The translations under genes and the position numbers were made by a program. From Anaeramoeba ignava (lineage: Eukaryota; Metamonada; Anaeramoebidae), in NCBI GenBank assembly GCA_028826165.1, contig JAPDFW010000095.1:95001-159000 (forward strand): a stretch of 64,000 nt of DNA, given 5' to 3'. Shown here piece after piece: positions 34,349 to 44,573 of the stretch (positions within the stretch are counted from its first letter, which is position 1; each line of letters opens with the position of its first letter). A model generated the notes under the pieces. It worked only from the letters and a program-made list of their open reading frames with translations, did not search any database and had not been told where the DNA came from.

Positions 34349-37300
34349 ATGAAAATTTTTATTGAAATTGTTGGAGTTTCTGATGGAGAAACAAGTCCTT
34401 CAATTTTATTATTTCTTGATGACAGAAGATATATTTTTAATTGGGGAGAAGGTATTAAATATAAATATAAATATAAATATAAATATAAATATAAATATAA
34501 ATATAAATATAAATATAAATATAAATATAAATATAAATATAAATATAAAATAAATAAATATAAATATAAATATAAATATAAAATCTAAATATAAATAAAT
34601 ATAAAATATAATAAATAAAAATATAAATATAAATATAAATATAAATATAAAAATATAAATATAAATATAAATATAAATATAAATATAAATATAAATATAA
34701 ATATAAATATAAATATAAATATAAATATAAATATAAATATAAATACAAATATAAATATAAATATAAATATAAATATAAATATAAATATAAATATATTTAA
34801 AAATTAAAAATTAAAAATTAAAAATTAAAAAGGAATTCATAGATCTTTAATTGAACATAAAATGAAGTTAGCCAAAATTGATCATATTTTCTTTACTAAA
34901 TTGGATCATTCAACTTTTTCAGGAATTCCTGAATTAATATTAGAAAAAACACATAAACCTGAATGTTATAAACCATTATTTTGTCATGGACCTGATCATT
35001 TACTTAGATTAATAATGAGTAGTTTTTATATAATATGGAATAGAAAGAAAAAATTGTGGATTAAAGAATTCAAAGAAGAAGAAAAAGAAGCAATTTATAA
35101 AGATGGGAAAATAGAAATTGAACCAATTATATTAACATCTGAATCAAAAAATAATAAATCAAATAAAAAATCAAATGATAATTTGAATGGTAATTTTATA
35201 ATAGATTCAAATGACAATTTTATAACTGAATCAAGTGATTATTTTGTCAGTGATTCAAATGGAAATGATTCAAATGAAAATGAAAATGATTCAAATGAAA
35301 ATGATTCAAATGGAAATGATTCAAATGGAAATGATTCAAATGAAAATGAAAATGATTTAAATCAAAATGATTCAAATGGAAATGATTTAAATGGAAATGA
35401 TTCAAATGAAAATGATTCAAATGGAAATGATTTAAATCAAAATGAAAATAAAAATGATTCAAATGAAAATGAAAATGATTTAAATCAAAATGATTCAAAT
35501 GGAAATGATTTAAATGGAAATGATTCAAATGGAAATGATTTAAATGAAAATCAAAATGAAAATGAAAATAAAAATCAAAATCAAAATCAAAATAAAAATC
35601 AAAATCAAAATCAAATTCAAAATCAAAATCAAAATCAAAATCAAAATCAAAATCAAAATCAAAATCAAAATCAAAATCAAAATCAAAATCAAAATCAAAA
35701 TCAAAATCAAAATCAAAATCAAAATGAAAATGAAAATCAAAATGAAAATCAAAATGAAAATCAAAATCAAAATAATTTAAATGAAAATAATTTAAATCAA
35801 AATAATTTAAATGAAAATCAAGAAATTAAAGTTCCTCAAATTATGACAAATGATTTTTTTTGGCAAAATCTTTTTCAAAAATATTTTAATCCAAGAATAT
35901 TTCGAGATTGTGAAAATCTTTATCCAAATTTTCAAGGAAAAGAAAATAATTTAAATTATGAAATAATTGATTTTTCATTAAGAGTTTACCCACATTATTT
36001 AAAACAATTTCTTCCAGAAATAGAGAAGAAAAAAGAAGTTATTTGTTATATTTGTCATACACCAGATACACCAGGAAAAATTAATGTTGAGAAAGCAAAA
36101 AAAAAAGGAATTAAACCAGGACCTTTATTTGGTAGATATTTTTTTTAAAAATTAAAATTCAAAAATTCAAAATTCAAAATTTCAAAATTTCAAAATTTCA
36201 AATTAAAAGGAAAACTTCTTAAAGAAGAAACTTTAACTTTGGATAATGGAGAAATTATCAAATGCTCAGATTTTGTTTCTCCTCCTCAAAAAGGAGCAAT
36301 TTTTGCAGTTATTGATTGTCCTTCTCGGAAATTTTTATCATGTTTAAAGAATCATCCAAAATTAAAGAAATATAAGGAAAAAACAAGTCTAAATATTTCT
36401 TTTATGTTTCATATGGTTTCTACAAAAGTTTTCAATGACCCAGAATTTACTCATTTCCTTTCAGATTTTCCAAAAACAAAAGTAAGAAAGAAATCAAAAA
36501 AAAAAGAAAATGTTGAAAAAGTAAAACCAAAATAATATTTTCGTTTAAAATTTAGCATATATTTCTCCAAGATTTAAATCAACAATCTTTTCCAGGTGAA
36601 TCAGTTTTCAGCTCTTCTTCACTGCTTCGCTATCAATTAAATATTGAATCACAAGAATTATTCCCAATTCCAAAGTCACATTGGATTGAACCGCAAATTG
36701 CAGCAAAAGAATTGAATCAAAATATCGGAAAACAAACCAATTTTGAAGCAAAACATTCGCTTAGGATTAATATTCAACCCAAAAACAAATTTGGAATTGA
36801 TTTTAGTGAAATGGAAAAACATAATAAGGAATTTATGTTAGAGTATAAAAACTTATATGAAAAAAAGGAAGAAAAGAAGAATTTTGTTAAGAATGAAAAT
36901 TTGGATCGTTTTGAAAATGAGAATGAAAATGAAAATGAAAACTTTTTTGAAGAAATTACGTTTCTTGGAACAGGCGCAGTCTCGCCAACAAAATATTCGA
37001 ATGTGAGTTCCATTCTAATGAAAATGAAGGAAGACTTGTATTTTATGCTGGATTGTGGAGAAGGAACATTTGGGCAAATGATGAAACATTTTGGAAAGGA
37101 AGAAGCAGAAAGAATATTACCATTGATTCAATATATATGGATATCGCATATTCATGTTGATCACCAACTGGGAATCATGGCGTTACTGAAAATACGAGAG
37201 AAAATATGGAAAAAAACACAAAAAAATAGTGGATCAGAATATATTCCACCAGTTGTTTTTGGAACACGATGTTTATTTAAGTTTCTTCGAGATTATAATA

Positions 37301-37890
37301 AATCAACTTTGTCGGATTTAAAATACAAATTTATTGTGAACACAAAAATTGAAGAGTTTTTTGAGAGTCAAAAGGAATATACAAAAAAGATATTCGGTTC
37401 AGAATTAAAAGGAAAAAGTGTTCCTGTTATTCATTGTCGAGATAATTCGTTCGGATTGATTTTGACAAAGAAGAAAAGAAAGTTTGTTTATTCAGGAGAT
37501 ACTCGTCCGTGCGAAGAATTAATCGAAGCAGGAAAAAATGCTGATATTCTTGTTCACGAAGCTACTTTTGCTACTGGTTTGGAAGAACAAGCTAAAGCAA
37601 AAAGACATTGCACTGTTTCTGAAGCTATCGGTGTTGCTCAGAAAATGAAAGCAAAGTGCCTGATTTTGACCCATTTTAGTCAGAGATACTCTGGAAGTCA
37701 AGCAATTACTAATTATTTTTATTCTGATAATTTAGTTCAATCTCAAAACTCAAATAATGGATTAAATCAAATTTTTGTTAATCCAAATACTCAAGAAAAA
37801 TTAAATGTTTTTTTTGCTTGTGATTTTTTAAGAATCACACCAAAAATAATACGAGAAATGGAAGAAAGAGAAAATAATAAAATAAAATAA
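34349..37890 (+). CDS. ELAC2: Long-form tRNase Z (ELAC2-type 3' tRNA endonuclease), four exons
   Basis: Exons 34349-34451, 34833-36131, 36210-36481 and 36556-37890 sum to 3009 nt and give 1002 residues. The enzyme cuts the 3' trailer from precursor tRNAs. Both halves of the long form are present. The N-terminal inactive beta-lactamase half carries FNWGEG and VICYICHTPDTPGK. The C-terminal catalytic half carries ITFLGTGAVSP near residue 690, the zinc motif SHIHVDHQLG near 755, YSGDTRPCEEL near 870, VHEATFATGLE and LTHFSQRY near 928. All expected metal-binding groups are kept. Residues about 174-362 are a low-complexity insert, first NDSNGN/NDLNQN then pure NQ, in the linker region where the family is variable. 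It converges with the RBR ligase gene 141 bp away. Confidence 0.95.
34455..34798. repeat. Intronic ATAAAT hexamer repeat in tRNase Z intron 1
   Basis: About 55 ATAAAT units start within eight bases of the donor (GTATTAAATATAAAT) and end about 35 bases before the acceptor. The same hexamer, in the same orientation relative to the gene, fills the NMT intron at 40490-41290. Confidence 0.92.
35250..35815 (+). repeat. Coding low-complexity repeat in tRNase Z (NDSNGN and NQ tracts)
   Basis: In exon 2, AATGATTCAAATGGA and AATGATTTAAATCAA units (to about 35540) are followed by about 30 AATCAA hexamers read as Asn-Gln. The AATCAA hexamer is a close relative of the non-coding TCAAAA repeat in the TBC intron, but here it is held in a single frame by the flanking conserved domains. 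Confidence 0.9.
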
Positions 37891-38031
37891 ATAGAAAATA
37901 AAATATTTTTTTATTGATTTTTTTTAGATAATTTTTGCTAATTCAAAAAAAAAAAAGTGGAACAAAAAAGTAAAAAATTTTTTTGTTGGTTTTTTGAATA
38001 AGAAAAATATCTTCAACCAACCAATTCATTT

Positions 38032-40098
38032 TCAATCATCGTTTTTGAGTTCTTCCAATAATTGGTCGAACTTATTCTTCTCATTTTCCTTTTTGTGTTT
38101 TTGCAATTCAACCAATTCTTTTTTTTTATCTTCCAACATTTTTTGTTTTGCATCTTCTTCAACTTTTTTGACTCTCTCATCATCCTCTTTTTCAGTACTC
38201 CATAAAGGGCATTTGCCATTACCGAAGTGACCGTATTTCTCTCTGTTGATAGATTTACCGCAGACATAGCACATAATCTCACTGCATTTCGAACAAACAA
38301 TTTTATTACACCCTTCCACTTTGTAATATTTTTGGTGGCACTTATTACACTCATGGAGAAAGGCACTTGTCATCTGTTCCTCGATAAACTTTCTTCTCTT
38401 TGTGTCTGAGTCGCGCTCGACTTCCTCGCACTTTAAAGGACGGTGGTCCAATTCTCCACATTTCAAGCAAGAAGCCTTCATGCAAGAGGGATTCTTGCAT
38501 TCAAGAACGGTTGTATTTGGGTCATCTATGATAACAGCATACTCACAGAAAGGGCATTTCTTGAGATTTGTAAGACCAGCAAGATCGACGTCTTGCTCTT
38601 GAAGGAGTCTCTGATAGAGATTCCAAGTTTTTGAAGGAACTGCTTTTTCAATCATTTCTCGGGAAAATTTTTCCCGGCAACCGTCCATACTCATGCAATA
38701 AATTTCTCTCTTTCTTTGACTTATGGCCTCCTCTACTAGTCTTTTGAGGCATGTGGAACAGAAGAGATGGCCTCCATTGCACGAGACCATTTCGTCGAGA
38801 GGGACATCTGTGAAGCAGCAAGCGCATTCTATCAGGGCGCCTTCCTTCTCATACTGTTCCTCGTTTAGTTTCTTTGCAAGCTCTTCATCCAATTTGGCTT
38901 GCTCGGCTTTCAGCTGTCTCTGGATGAAGGCCAGCTCTTTGTGTATTACAGAATCGCTTTTTGTGAACGGAAACTCTTTTTTTTGACGCGGCCGTTTTTG
39001 CGTTTTTATTTTTTTGTCGTTGATCGCTTCGCGGATTGCCTTGTAAGTTGGTGCATAACGGAAGAAGTTTGACTTGAAATATTGCTTGATTTTTTTCTCC
39101 TGCACAAAAACAAATTCATTTAGCAAATAATTAAGCGCTGTGCGTTGATATTCTTCATCCAAAACGGTTTTCAAAGTGTAATAGTTAATTTTCAACTCTT
39201 CTTCTTCTTGTTTTTTTCGGATTTCCTCTTTACTGGGTTCCTTTTTCTGCCGTGGATATTCCTTTTGCTTAAGAATTACATCCATTACTTGGGTCAATCC
39301 ATCCATTTCCTTTTGTGGATCAAAATTTTTGTTGATCTGCTCTTTGATCCATTTGTGTTGAGCATCCGGTAAAATCTCGAGAATGCTGGCAAACAACTCA
39401 TCCTCTGTGTAGATCTTCATCTTCTCCACTTCGTCCCCTCCCCGGTTCACTTGCGCTCTGGGGTCTTCCAGTAATTGTGCCATCAGAATTTCTGGGCTCG
39501 AGAGTTGATCCTCATCCAACGTCTGAATAAGCGTGGAAAGATATGTTGGATCCATTTCTGGGTACATATTCAATATCGACACAAGAAGCTCGTCTCGCTT
39601 CTCGTCAAGATTCATGTTGTGCGGCTTCCTCTTCTCCATATTTGGTTGATAGAAATCTGGGTAATTGTGTTCGTGTTTGTGTTTATGATGTAAATGTCGA
39701 TGTGTATGTTGCTGTAAATGCTTGTGCATTCGATCCTCTTTTGTTTTATGTTTTTCTCCTTTTGTTTTCTTATTTTCGCCATTTACAAAGAAATTTTCTC
39801 CGTTTATCCCAAAATTTGTTGGGTTCATTTGGAAATTTTCCCCATTTGTTCCTACATTTTCTCCATTTTGATGTGTTAGAAAAAATGGATTAAATCCAAA
39901 ATCTGGTTCGTTTTTTGGCTCTTCTTGTTGTGGATTGTTTTCTACTTCGTTCCCTATTAATTGTTCAATTGCTAATTCAAATAAATTATTTGGATTGTTT
40001 TTTGTATTGTTGATGTTTTCAATAACGTTTTTTATCTCCATTGGGTTTTTATTTGGGAACATTTCAACTAATTGAGCAAGTACTTCATCGTAATTCAT
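38032..40098 (-). CDS. RBR-type E3 ubiquitin ligase, RNF216/TRIAD3-like
   Basis: A single-exon protein of 688 residues starting MNYDEVLAQLVEMFP at 40098. The RBR module spans residues about 415-635. RING1 is ECACCFTDVPLDEM then GGHLFCSTCL. The in-between RING is CPFCEYAVIID then CLKC. RING2 contains KVEGCNKIVCSKC with the catalytic Cys in the GCNK context and ends MCYVCGKSI. Spacing and wording follow RNF216. RBR ligases take ubiquitin onto the RING2 Cys as a thioester before passing it to substrate. N-terminal CUE-like helices (EVLAQLVEMFPNKNPMEIKN, and LLVSILNMYPEMDPTYL later) suggest ubiquitin binding. A basic/acidic coiled tail follows the RBR. Its codons are clearly richer in G and C than its neighbours', especially 38400-39600. 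Confidence 0.9.
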   Translation of the reverse strand: MNYDEVLAQLVEMFPNKNPMEIKNVIENINNTKNNPNNLFELAIEQLIGNEVENNPQQEEPKNEPDFGFNPFFLTHQNGENVGTNGENFQMNPTNFGINGENFFVNGENKKTKGEKHKTKEDRMHKHLQQHTHRHLHHKHKHEHNYPDFYQPNMEKRKPHNMNLDEKRDELLVSILNMYPEMDPTYLSTLIQTLDEDQLSSPEILMAQLLEDPRAQVNRGGDEVEKMKIYTEDELFASILEILPDAQHKWIKEQINKNFDPQKEMDGLTQVMDVILKQKEYPRQKKEPSKEEIRKKQEEEELKINYYTLKTVLDEEYQRTALNYLLNEFVFVQEKKIKQYFKSNFFRYAPTYKAIREAINDKKIKTQKRPRQKKEFPFTKSDSVIHKELAFIQRQLKAEQAKLDEELAKKLNEEQYEKEGALIECACCFTDVPLDEMVSCNGGHLFCSTCLKRLVEEAISQRKREIYCMSMDGCREKFSREMIEKAVPSKTWNLYQRLLQEQDVDLAGLTNLKKCPFCEYAVIIDDPNTTVLECKNPSCMKASCLKCGELDHRPLKCEEVERDSDTKRRKFIEEQMTSAFLHECNKCHQKYYKVEGCNKIVCSKCSEIMCYVCGKSINREKYGHFGNGKCPLWSTEKEDDERVKKVEEDAKQKMLEDKKKELVELQKHKKENEKNKFDQLLEELKNDD

Positions 40099-40400
40099 TT
40101 TAGTTTTCAATTAAATTTAAGTAAATTAATTTAGGGATTTTGTGGATAATTTTTAAAAATAATTAAAATAAAAATTAAAATAAAATAAAAAGGAAAAAAA
40201 TGAAAATTTTAATTTGTAAAAAAAATTTTAAATTTAAATTTGGAATTTAGAAAAAAGAAGAAAAAAAAAAAGAAAGAAGAAAAACAGAAGAAAAACACGA
40301 ATTTCAAAAATTAAAAATTAAAAAAATTAAATTTTTCATTTTTCATTTTTCATTTTTCATTTTTTTCATTTTAAAAAACAAAAAATTTTTAATAAAATAA
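40099..40400. promoter_or_regulatory. Divergent promoter region between RBR ligase and NMT
   Basis: A 302-bp A/T region between the two starts. On the NMT side, five closely spaced TTTTCATTTTT copies lie at about 40335-40372, some 30-65 bp before the ATG. On the ligase side a single AAAAAAATGAAAATT (the complement) lies near 40195. No other gene is seen. Confidence 0.45.
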
Positions 40401-42538
40401 ATGCCACCAAAAAAACAACCTAAAAAAAAAAATCAAAAGAAAAAAAATAAATCTAAACAAACTAAAACAAATCAACCGTAAGAAAAATGAATAAATATAA
40501 ATATAAATATAAATATAATTATAAATATAAATATAAATACAAATATAAATATAAATATAAAAATAAATATAATTATAAATATAAATATAAATATAAATAT
40601 AAATATAAATATAAATATAAATATAAATATAAATATAAATATAAATATAAATATAAATATAAATATAAATATAAATATAAATATAAATATAAATATAAAT
40701 ATAAATATAAATATAAACATAAATAAAATATAAATATAAATAAAAATATAAATATAAAATATAAATATAAATATAAAATATAAATATAAATATAAATATA
40801 AATATAAATATAAATATAAATATATAAATATAAATATAAATATAAAATATAAATATAAATATAATTATAAATATAAATATAAATATAAAATAAAATATAT
40901 AAATATAAATATAAATATAAATATAAATATAAATATAAATATAAATATAAATATAAATATAAATATAAATATAAATATAAATATCAATATCAATATAATT
41001 ATAAATATAAATATAAATTTAATTATAAATATAAATATAAATATAAATATAAATATAAATATAAATATAAATATAAATATAAATATAAATATAAATATAA
41101 ATATAAATCTAAATATCAATATAAATATCAATATCAATATAATTATAAATATAAATATAAATTTAATTATAAATATAAATATAAATATAAATATAAATAT
41201 AAATATTAATATAAATATAATAAATATAATAAATATAAATATAAATATAAAAATAAATATAAATATAAATATTATAATTATAAAATATATAAAAGTAACG
41301 TTTTCATACCAAAAGCACTCAACCCAGATATCAAACAAATGCTTCCACACGAAATCGTAGAAGATGAAATACTACAATACAAATCTAAGAAATTCTGGGA
41401 TAGTCAACCAGTACAAAAATTAACCGAAAAACGACCCGAAAAGGCACAAGCATTAATCGAGCAAAAAGTAGAAGAAATTCGTAAAAAATCATTGCCACTT
41501 CCAGAAGGTTTTGAATGGTTTTTGATTGATCTAAAAGATGAAAAAATTATGGATGAACTTTATCAATTACTTTCAGGTCATTACGTTGAAGACAACGACT
41601 CCATGTTTAGATTCAACTACTCACCAGAGTTTCTTCGCTGGGCTTTATTAGTTCCAAATTACGAGCCAGATTGGCATTTAGGAGTTCGAGTGATTGAATC
41701 CAAAAAGATAGTCGGATTCATTTCAGGAACTCCAATTAATTTGAAAATTTTTGATAAAGACATGAGAATAGCCGAGGTCAATTTTCTGTGTGCTCATAAA
41801 TCCTTGAGATCAAAAGGACTCGGCCCAATTCTGATCAAGGAAATCACAAGAAGAATCAATTTGAAAGGAATTTTTCAGGCTGTTTATACTGCAGGCAGAT
41901 TGTTGCCTTCCCCAGTTGCAACTGCTACTTACTACCACAGAATAATCAACAACGAGAAGCTTCTTGATGTTGGTTTTACGCAGCTTGATGAGGATACCAC
42001 TCTCGAGAAAATGAAGAGACTTAATAAAATCCCTGAAAAGTTGGCTTGTTCAAATTTAAAAAAAATCGAAAAAGCAAATATTCCTTCTGCCTGCAAATTA
42101 TTGAATGATTATCTCGCAAAAAAAACAATAAGTGTTCAATTTGATGAAGCAGAGTTTGAATGGTTGTTTGTTTCAAGAGATAATGTTGTTTATACTTATG
42201 TTATTGAAAACGAGAAAAATCATCAAGTCACTGATTTACTTAGTTTTTATATTCTTGATTCAACTGTTATTAATCATCCAAAACATTCTTCTTTCAAAGC
42301 TGCCTATGCTTTCTATGTTGTTCCCAATACGATTGATATCAATATTCTTATGCTCGATGCTCTTGTTCTTGGTCAATCTCTTGGATGCGATGTTTTTAAC
42401 TGTTTGAATATTATGGATAATGATGATTTCATTCATAATTTGAGATTTGGTCTTGGTGATGGTCATTTACATTATTACTTATATAATTGGGCTTCTCCTG
42501 AAATTTTACCAAAAGAAATAGGACTTACAATGCTTTAA
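40401..42538 (+). CDS. NMT: Glycylpeptide N-tetradecanoyltransferase (N-myristoyltransferase), two exons
   Basis: Exon 1 (40401-40477) encodes a Lys-rich N-terminus starting [12 protein letters not shown]. After an 818-bp GT-AG intron, exon 2 (41296-42538) completes 439 residues; the total of 1320 nt keeps frame. The enzyme moves myristate from myristoyl-CoA to the N-terminal Gly of target proteins, often on ribosomes through its basic N-terminus. The core is highly conserved: [29 protein letters not shown], then [19 protein letters not shown] and [18 protein letters not shown], the acyl-CoA and peptide-binding segments. The usual NMT C-terminus, whose terminal carboxylate acts as the base, ends here in EIGLTML. 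Without exon 1 the first ATG of exon 2 would miss about 14 upstream residues ([14 protein letters not shown]). Confidence 0.96.
40488..41292. repeat. Intronic ATAAAT hexamer repeat in the NMT gene
   Basis: About 130 ATAAAT units with rare ATTATA, ATCAAT and AATTTA variants fill the NMT intron. Two blocks near 40980-41040 and 41115-41170 share the same rare-variant order (ATCAATATAATTATAAAT...), so part of the array was itself duplicated as a longer block. Confidence 0.92.
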
Positions 42539-42669
42539 TTTTAATTTTAAATTCAAATTTAAATTCAAATTCAAATTCAAAATCAAAATCAAAATCAAAT
42601 TCAAATTCAAAATCAAAATAAAATTCAATTCAAATTTAAATTTATTTTCTTTGTTAATTTTATTGAATT

Positions 42670-44118
42670 TTAAATGAAAAAAGTCTCAAGTTCTTCAATA
42701 ACCCATTCATTATAAGAACCTGCTAAATAACCTTTAGCTTTATGTGTTCCTCGTTTCAATCTTTTGGGAAGATAATAAGCCCATCCTAAATTAGAATATC
42801 CAGGTTGTAATTTAGAATCTATTCTTAAATCATATCCTGATCCAAAAGTTGGCCCATAATGTGAATACCAATAATAAATAGCAACTTTTGTTGATTTTGG
42901 TTGAACTGAAAATTTCTGTGGTTTTCTGTCATTTCGATCATTTCGTAATGAAAAAAGAAATGCATTTGGATCAATAATATTCCCATCTTCTTGATTTTGA
43001 TCCATTTCTCTCCATTTTGATTTATCAGTTGTCCATCCAACTGAACTAAATCCTCCAAAAATAAAATTATCTTTTGTTTTTATAATAACTAATGTTTTTC
43101 CTTTATTATCACAAATATCATGCCATCTTTCACAATCAAATCCATCTCTTCTTGCTGAAAATCCTCTCCTCATTTTGTAAATAAATTCATCATCATTTAT
43201 CCATTCTCTAAGATTTTCAAAATGCTTTTTTTCTTTAATAATTTCTGAATCAAATCTAAATCTTGGTTTGAAAATTAATAAATTTTCTTTTTGATTTTGA
43301 TTTTGATTTTGATTTTCTTTTTGATTTTGGAATTGAATTAATTTTTCTGAAATTTCATTTGGAATTAATTCTTCTTTCAAAATATCTTCAAATTCTTGTT
43401 TTGTAAAATCAATAAATCTGATTTTTTGAATAATATTTGAAATTTGATTTTGTAATTTTTCTTTTTCTTCTTTATTCAGTTCTTTTTCTTGATTAATATT
43501 TGATTTATGTTTTCCCCATTTTATTATTGTTTGAAAAAGTTCAAATTCATTTGTTTGGATGTAATCGTTTGATAAAAGTGAATTTAAATGATTTTCTTCA
43601 AGTTCAATAAAAAAAGGAGTTTTAATCAATTTTTCAAAATTTTCAGAAATAAATTGATAAGAAGGATCTATTAATTGATCGAAGTTCATTGTTTCAGATA
43701 ATTTAAGAATATCAACAATAGTTTCAATTTGTAAGTTTTTTTTGATAAATTTTAAACAAATTCTAGTTAATTCATCAATTAAATATTTTGATGAAAAAAT
43801 TAAAATTTCAACTGCATTTTCTAAATTAATTTCAATCTTTCCTGAATAAAGATAATTTAAAATTGAAAATAGAATTGAACTGGAAACATCTTTTAAAATC
43901 ATTTTATTTTCTTGATATTCTTTCATTTTTGATTTGAAAAGTGATTTAAAATATTCACTTCTTGAAGAAAGAATTGATTTATGAGTTTTAAATGAAATTT
44001 TATTTTGTTCACAAATTATTTCAAAATCAAAATAACTTTCATTTTGATTTTGATTTTGATTTTGAAATAAATTTTTTAAATCATTTGAAAGTTTTTCTAA
44101 ATTTAAATAATTTTCCAT
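42670..44118 (-). CDS. BTB-BACK-TLDc protein
   Basis: A single-exon protein of 482 residues starting MENYLNLEKL. A BTB domain occupies about residues 25-120 (YFDFEIICEQNKISFKTHKS, SSRSEYFKSLF, SILNYLYSGKIEI). A BACK-like helical region follows to about 240 (DILKLSETMNFDQL, HLNSLLSND). After a short QN/KE tract, residues about 290-482 form a TLDc domain (LVIIKTKDNFIFGGFSSVGW, NAFLFSLRND, GPTFGSGYDLRI, YLAGSYNEWVIEELE). BTB-BACK proteins often act as Cullin-3 substrate adaptors. TLDc domains occur in proteins tied to oxidative-stress protection and to V-ATPase regulation. Which role applies here cannot be told. A relative, only part of it in the window, lies at 61804-64000. Confidence 0.9.
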   Translation of the reverse strand: MENYLNLEKLSNDLKNLFQNQNQNQNESYFDFEIICEQNKISFKTHKSILSSRSEYFKSLFKSKMKEYQENKMILKDVSSSILFSILNYLYSGKIEINLENAVEILIFSSKYLIDELTRICLKFIKKNLQIETIVDILKLSETMNFDQLIDPSYQFISENFEKLIKTPFFIELEENHLNSLLSNDYIQTNEFELFQTIIKWGKHKSNINQEKELNKEEKEKLQNQISNIIQKIRFIDFTKQEFEDILKEELIPNEISEKLIQFQNQKENQNQNQNQKENLLIFKPRFRFDSEIIKEKKHFENLREWINDDEFIYKMRRGFSARRDGFDCERWHDICDNKGKTLVIIKTKDNFIFGGFSSVGWTTDKSKWREMDQNQEDGNIIDPNAFLFSLRNDRNDRKPQKFSVQPKSTKVAIYYWYSHYGPTFGSGYDLRIDSKLQPGYSNLGWAYYLPKRLKRGTHKAKGYLAGSYNEWVIEELETFFI

Positions 44119-44573
44119 TTTAATTTAAAAATTTAAAAAGAAAAAAATGAAAAATAATTTTTCTTCTTTTTTTTTTTTCGCATTTTGTTTATTTATTAAA
44201 TTAAAAAAAAAAACAAATTTTCTCAAATGATCATTTCTAATTTTAATAAAATAAAATAAATTCATAAATAATAATTAATTAAACTTATTAAAAAAAAAAA
44301 TTAAAATTAAAGAAAAAGAAAATAAATAAATTGATCAATTTATTTTATTTAATTTTTTTTTTGTTTTTTGATCTCTTTTTGTTTTTTATTTTAAAAAATT
44401 TTTTAATTTTAAATTTCATTTTTTTTCTTTCTTTTGTTTGATTTTTTTTATAAATAATAATAAATTAAAAAGGAATTTTATAAATTTAAAAACAACAAAC
44501 AATCAAAAGAAAAAATTTTTTTTTTTTTCAAAATTTAAATTCAATTTAAAAATCAATTTTCAAAAATTAAAAA
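44119..44573. promoter_or_regulatory. Divergent region between TLDc and RasGAP genes
   Basis: A 455-bp A/T-rich spacer. On the TLDc side AAAAAAATGAAAAATAA lies near 44142, about 25 bp before the ATG. The perfect 12-bp palindrome AAATGATCATTT is at 44225-44236. TTTCATTTTTTTTCTTTC lies near 44414 facing the RasGAP gene. No coding sequence or RNA is seen. Confidence 0.4.

Noticed and set aside
34455-34798. Open frames coding for long KYKY, NIN or YLYL repeats here and in similar tracts at 40488-41292 and 55045-55243
   Set aside because: They lie in introns between exons that join in phase to conserved proteins; the frames exist because the hexamer has no stop in some registers.
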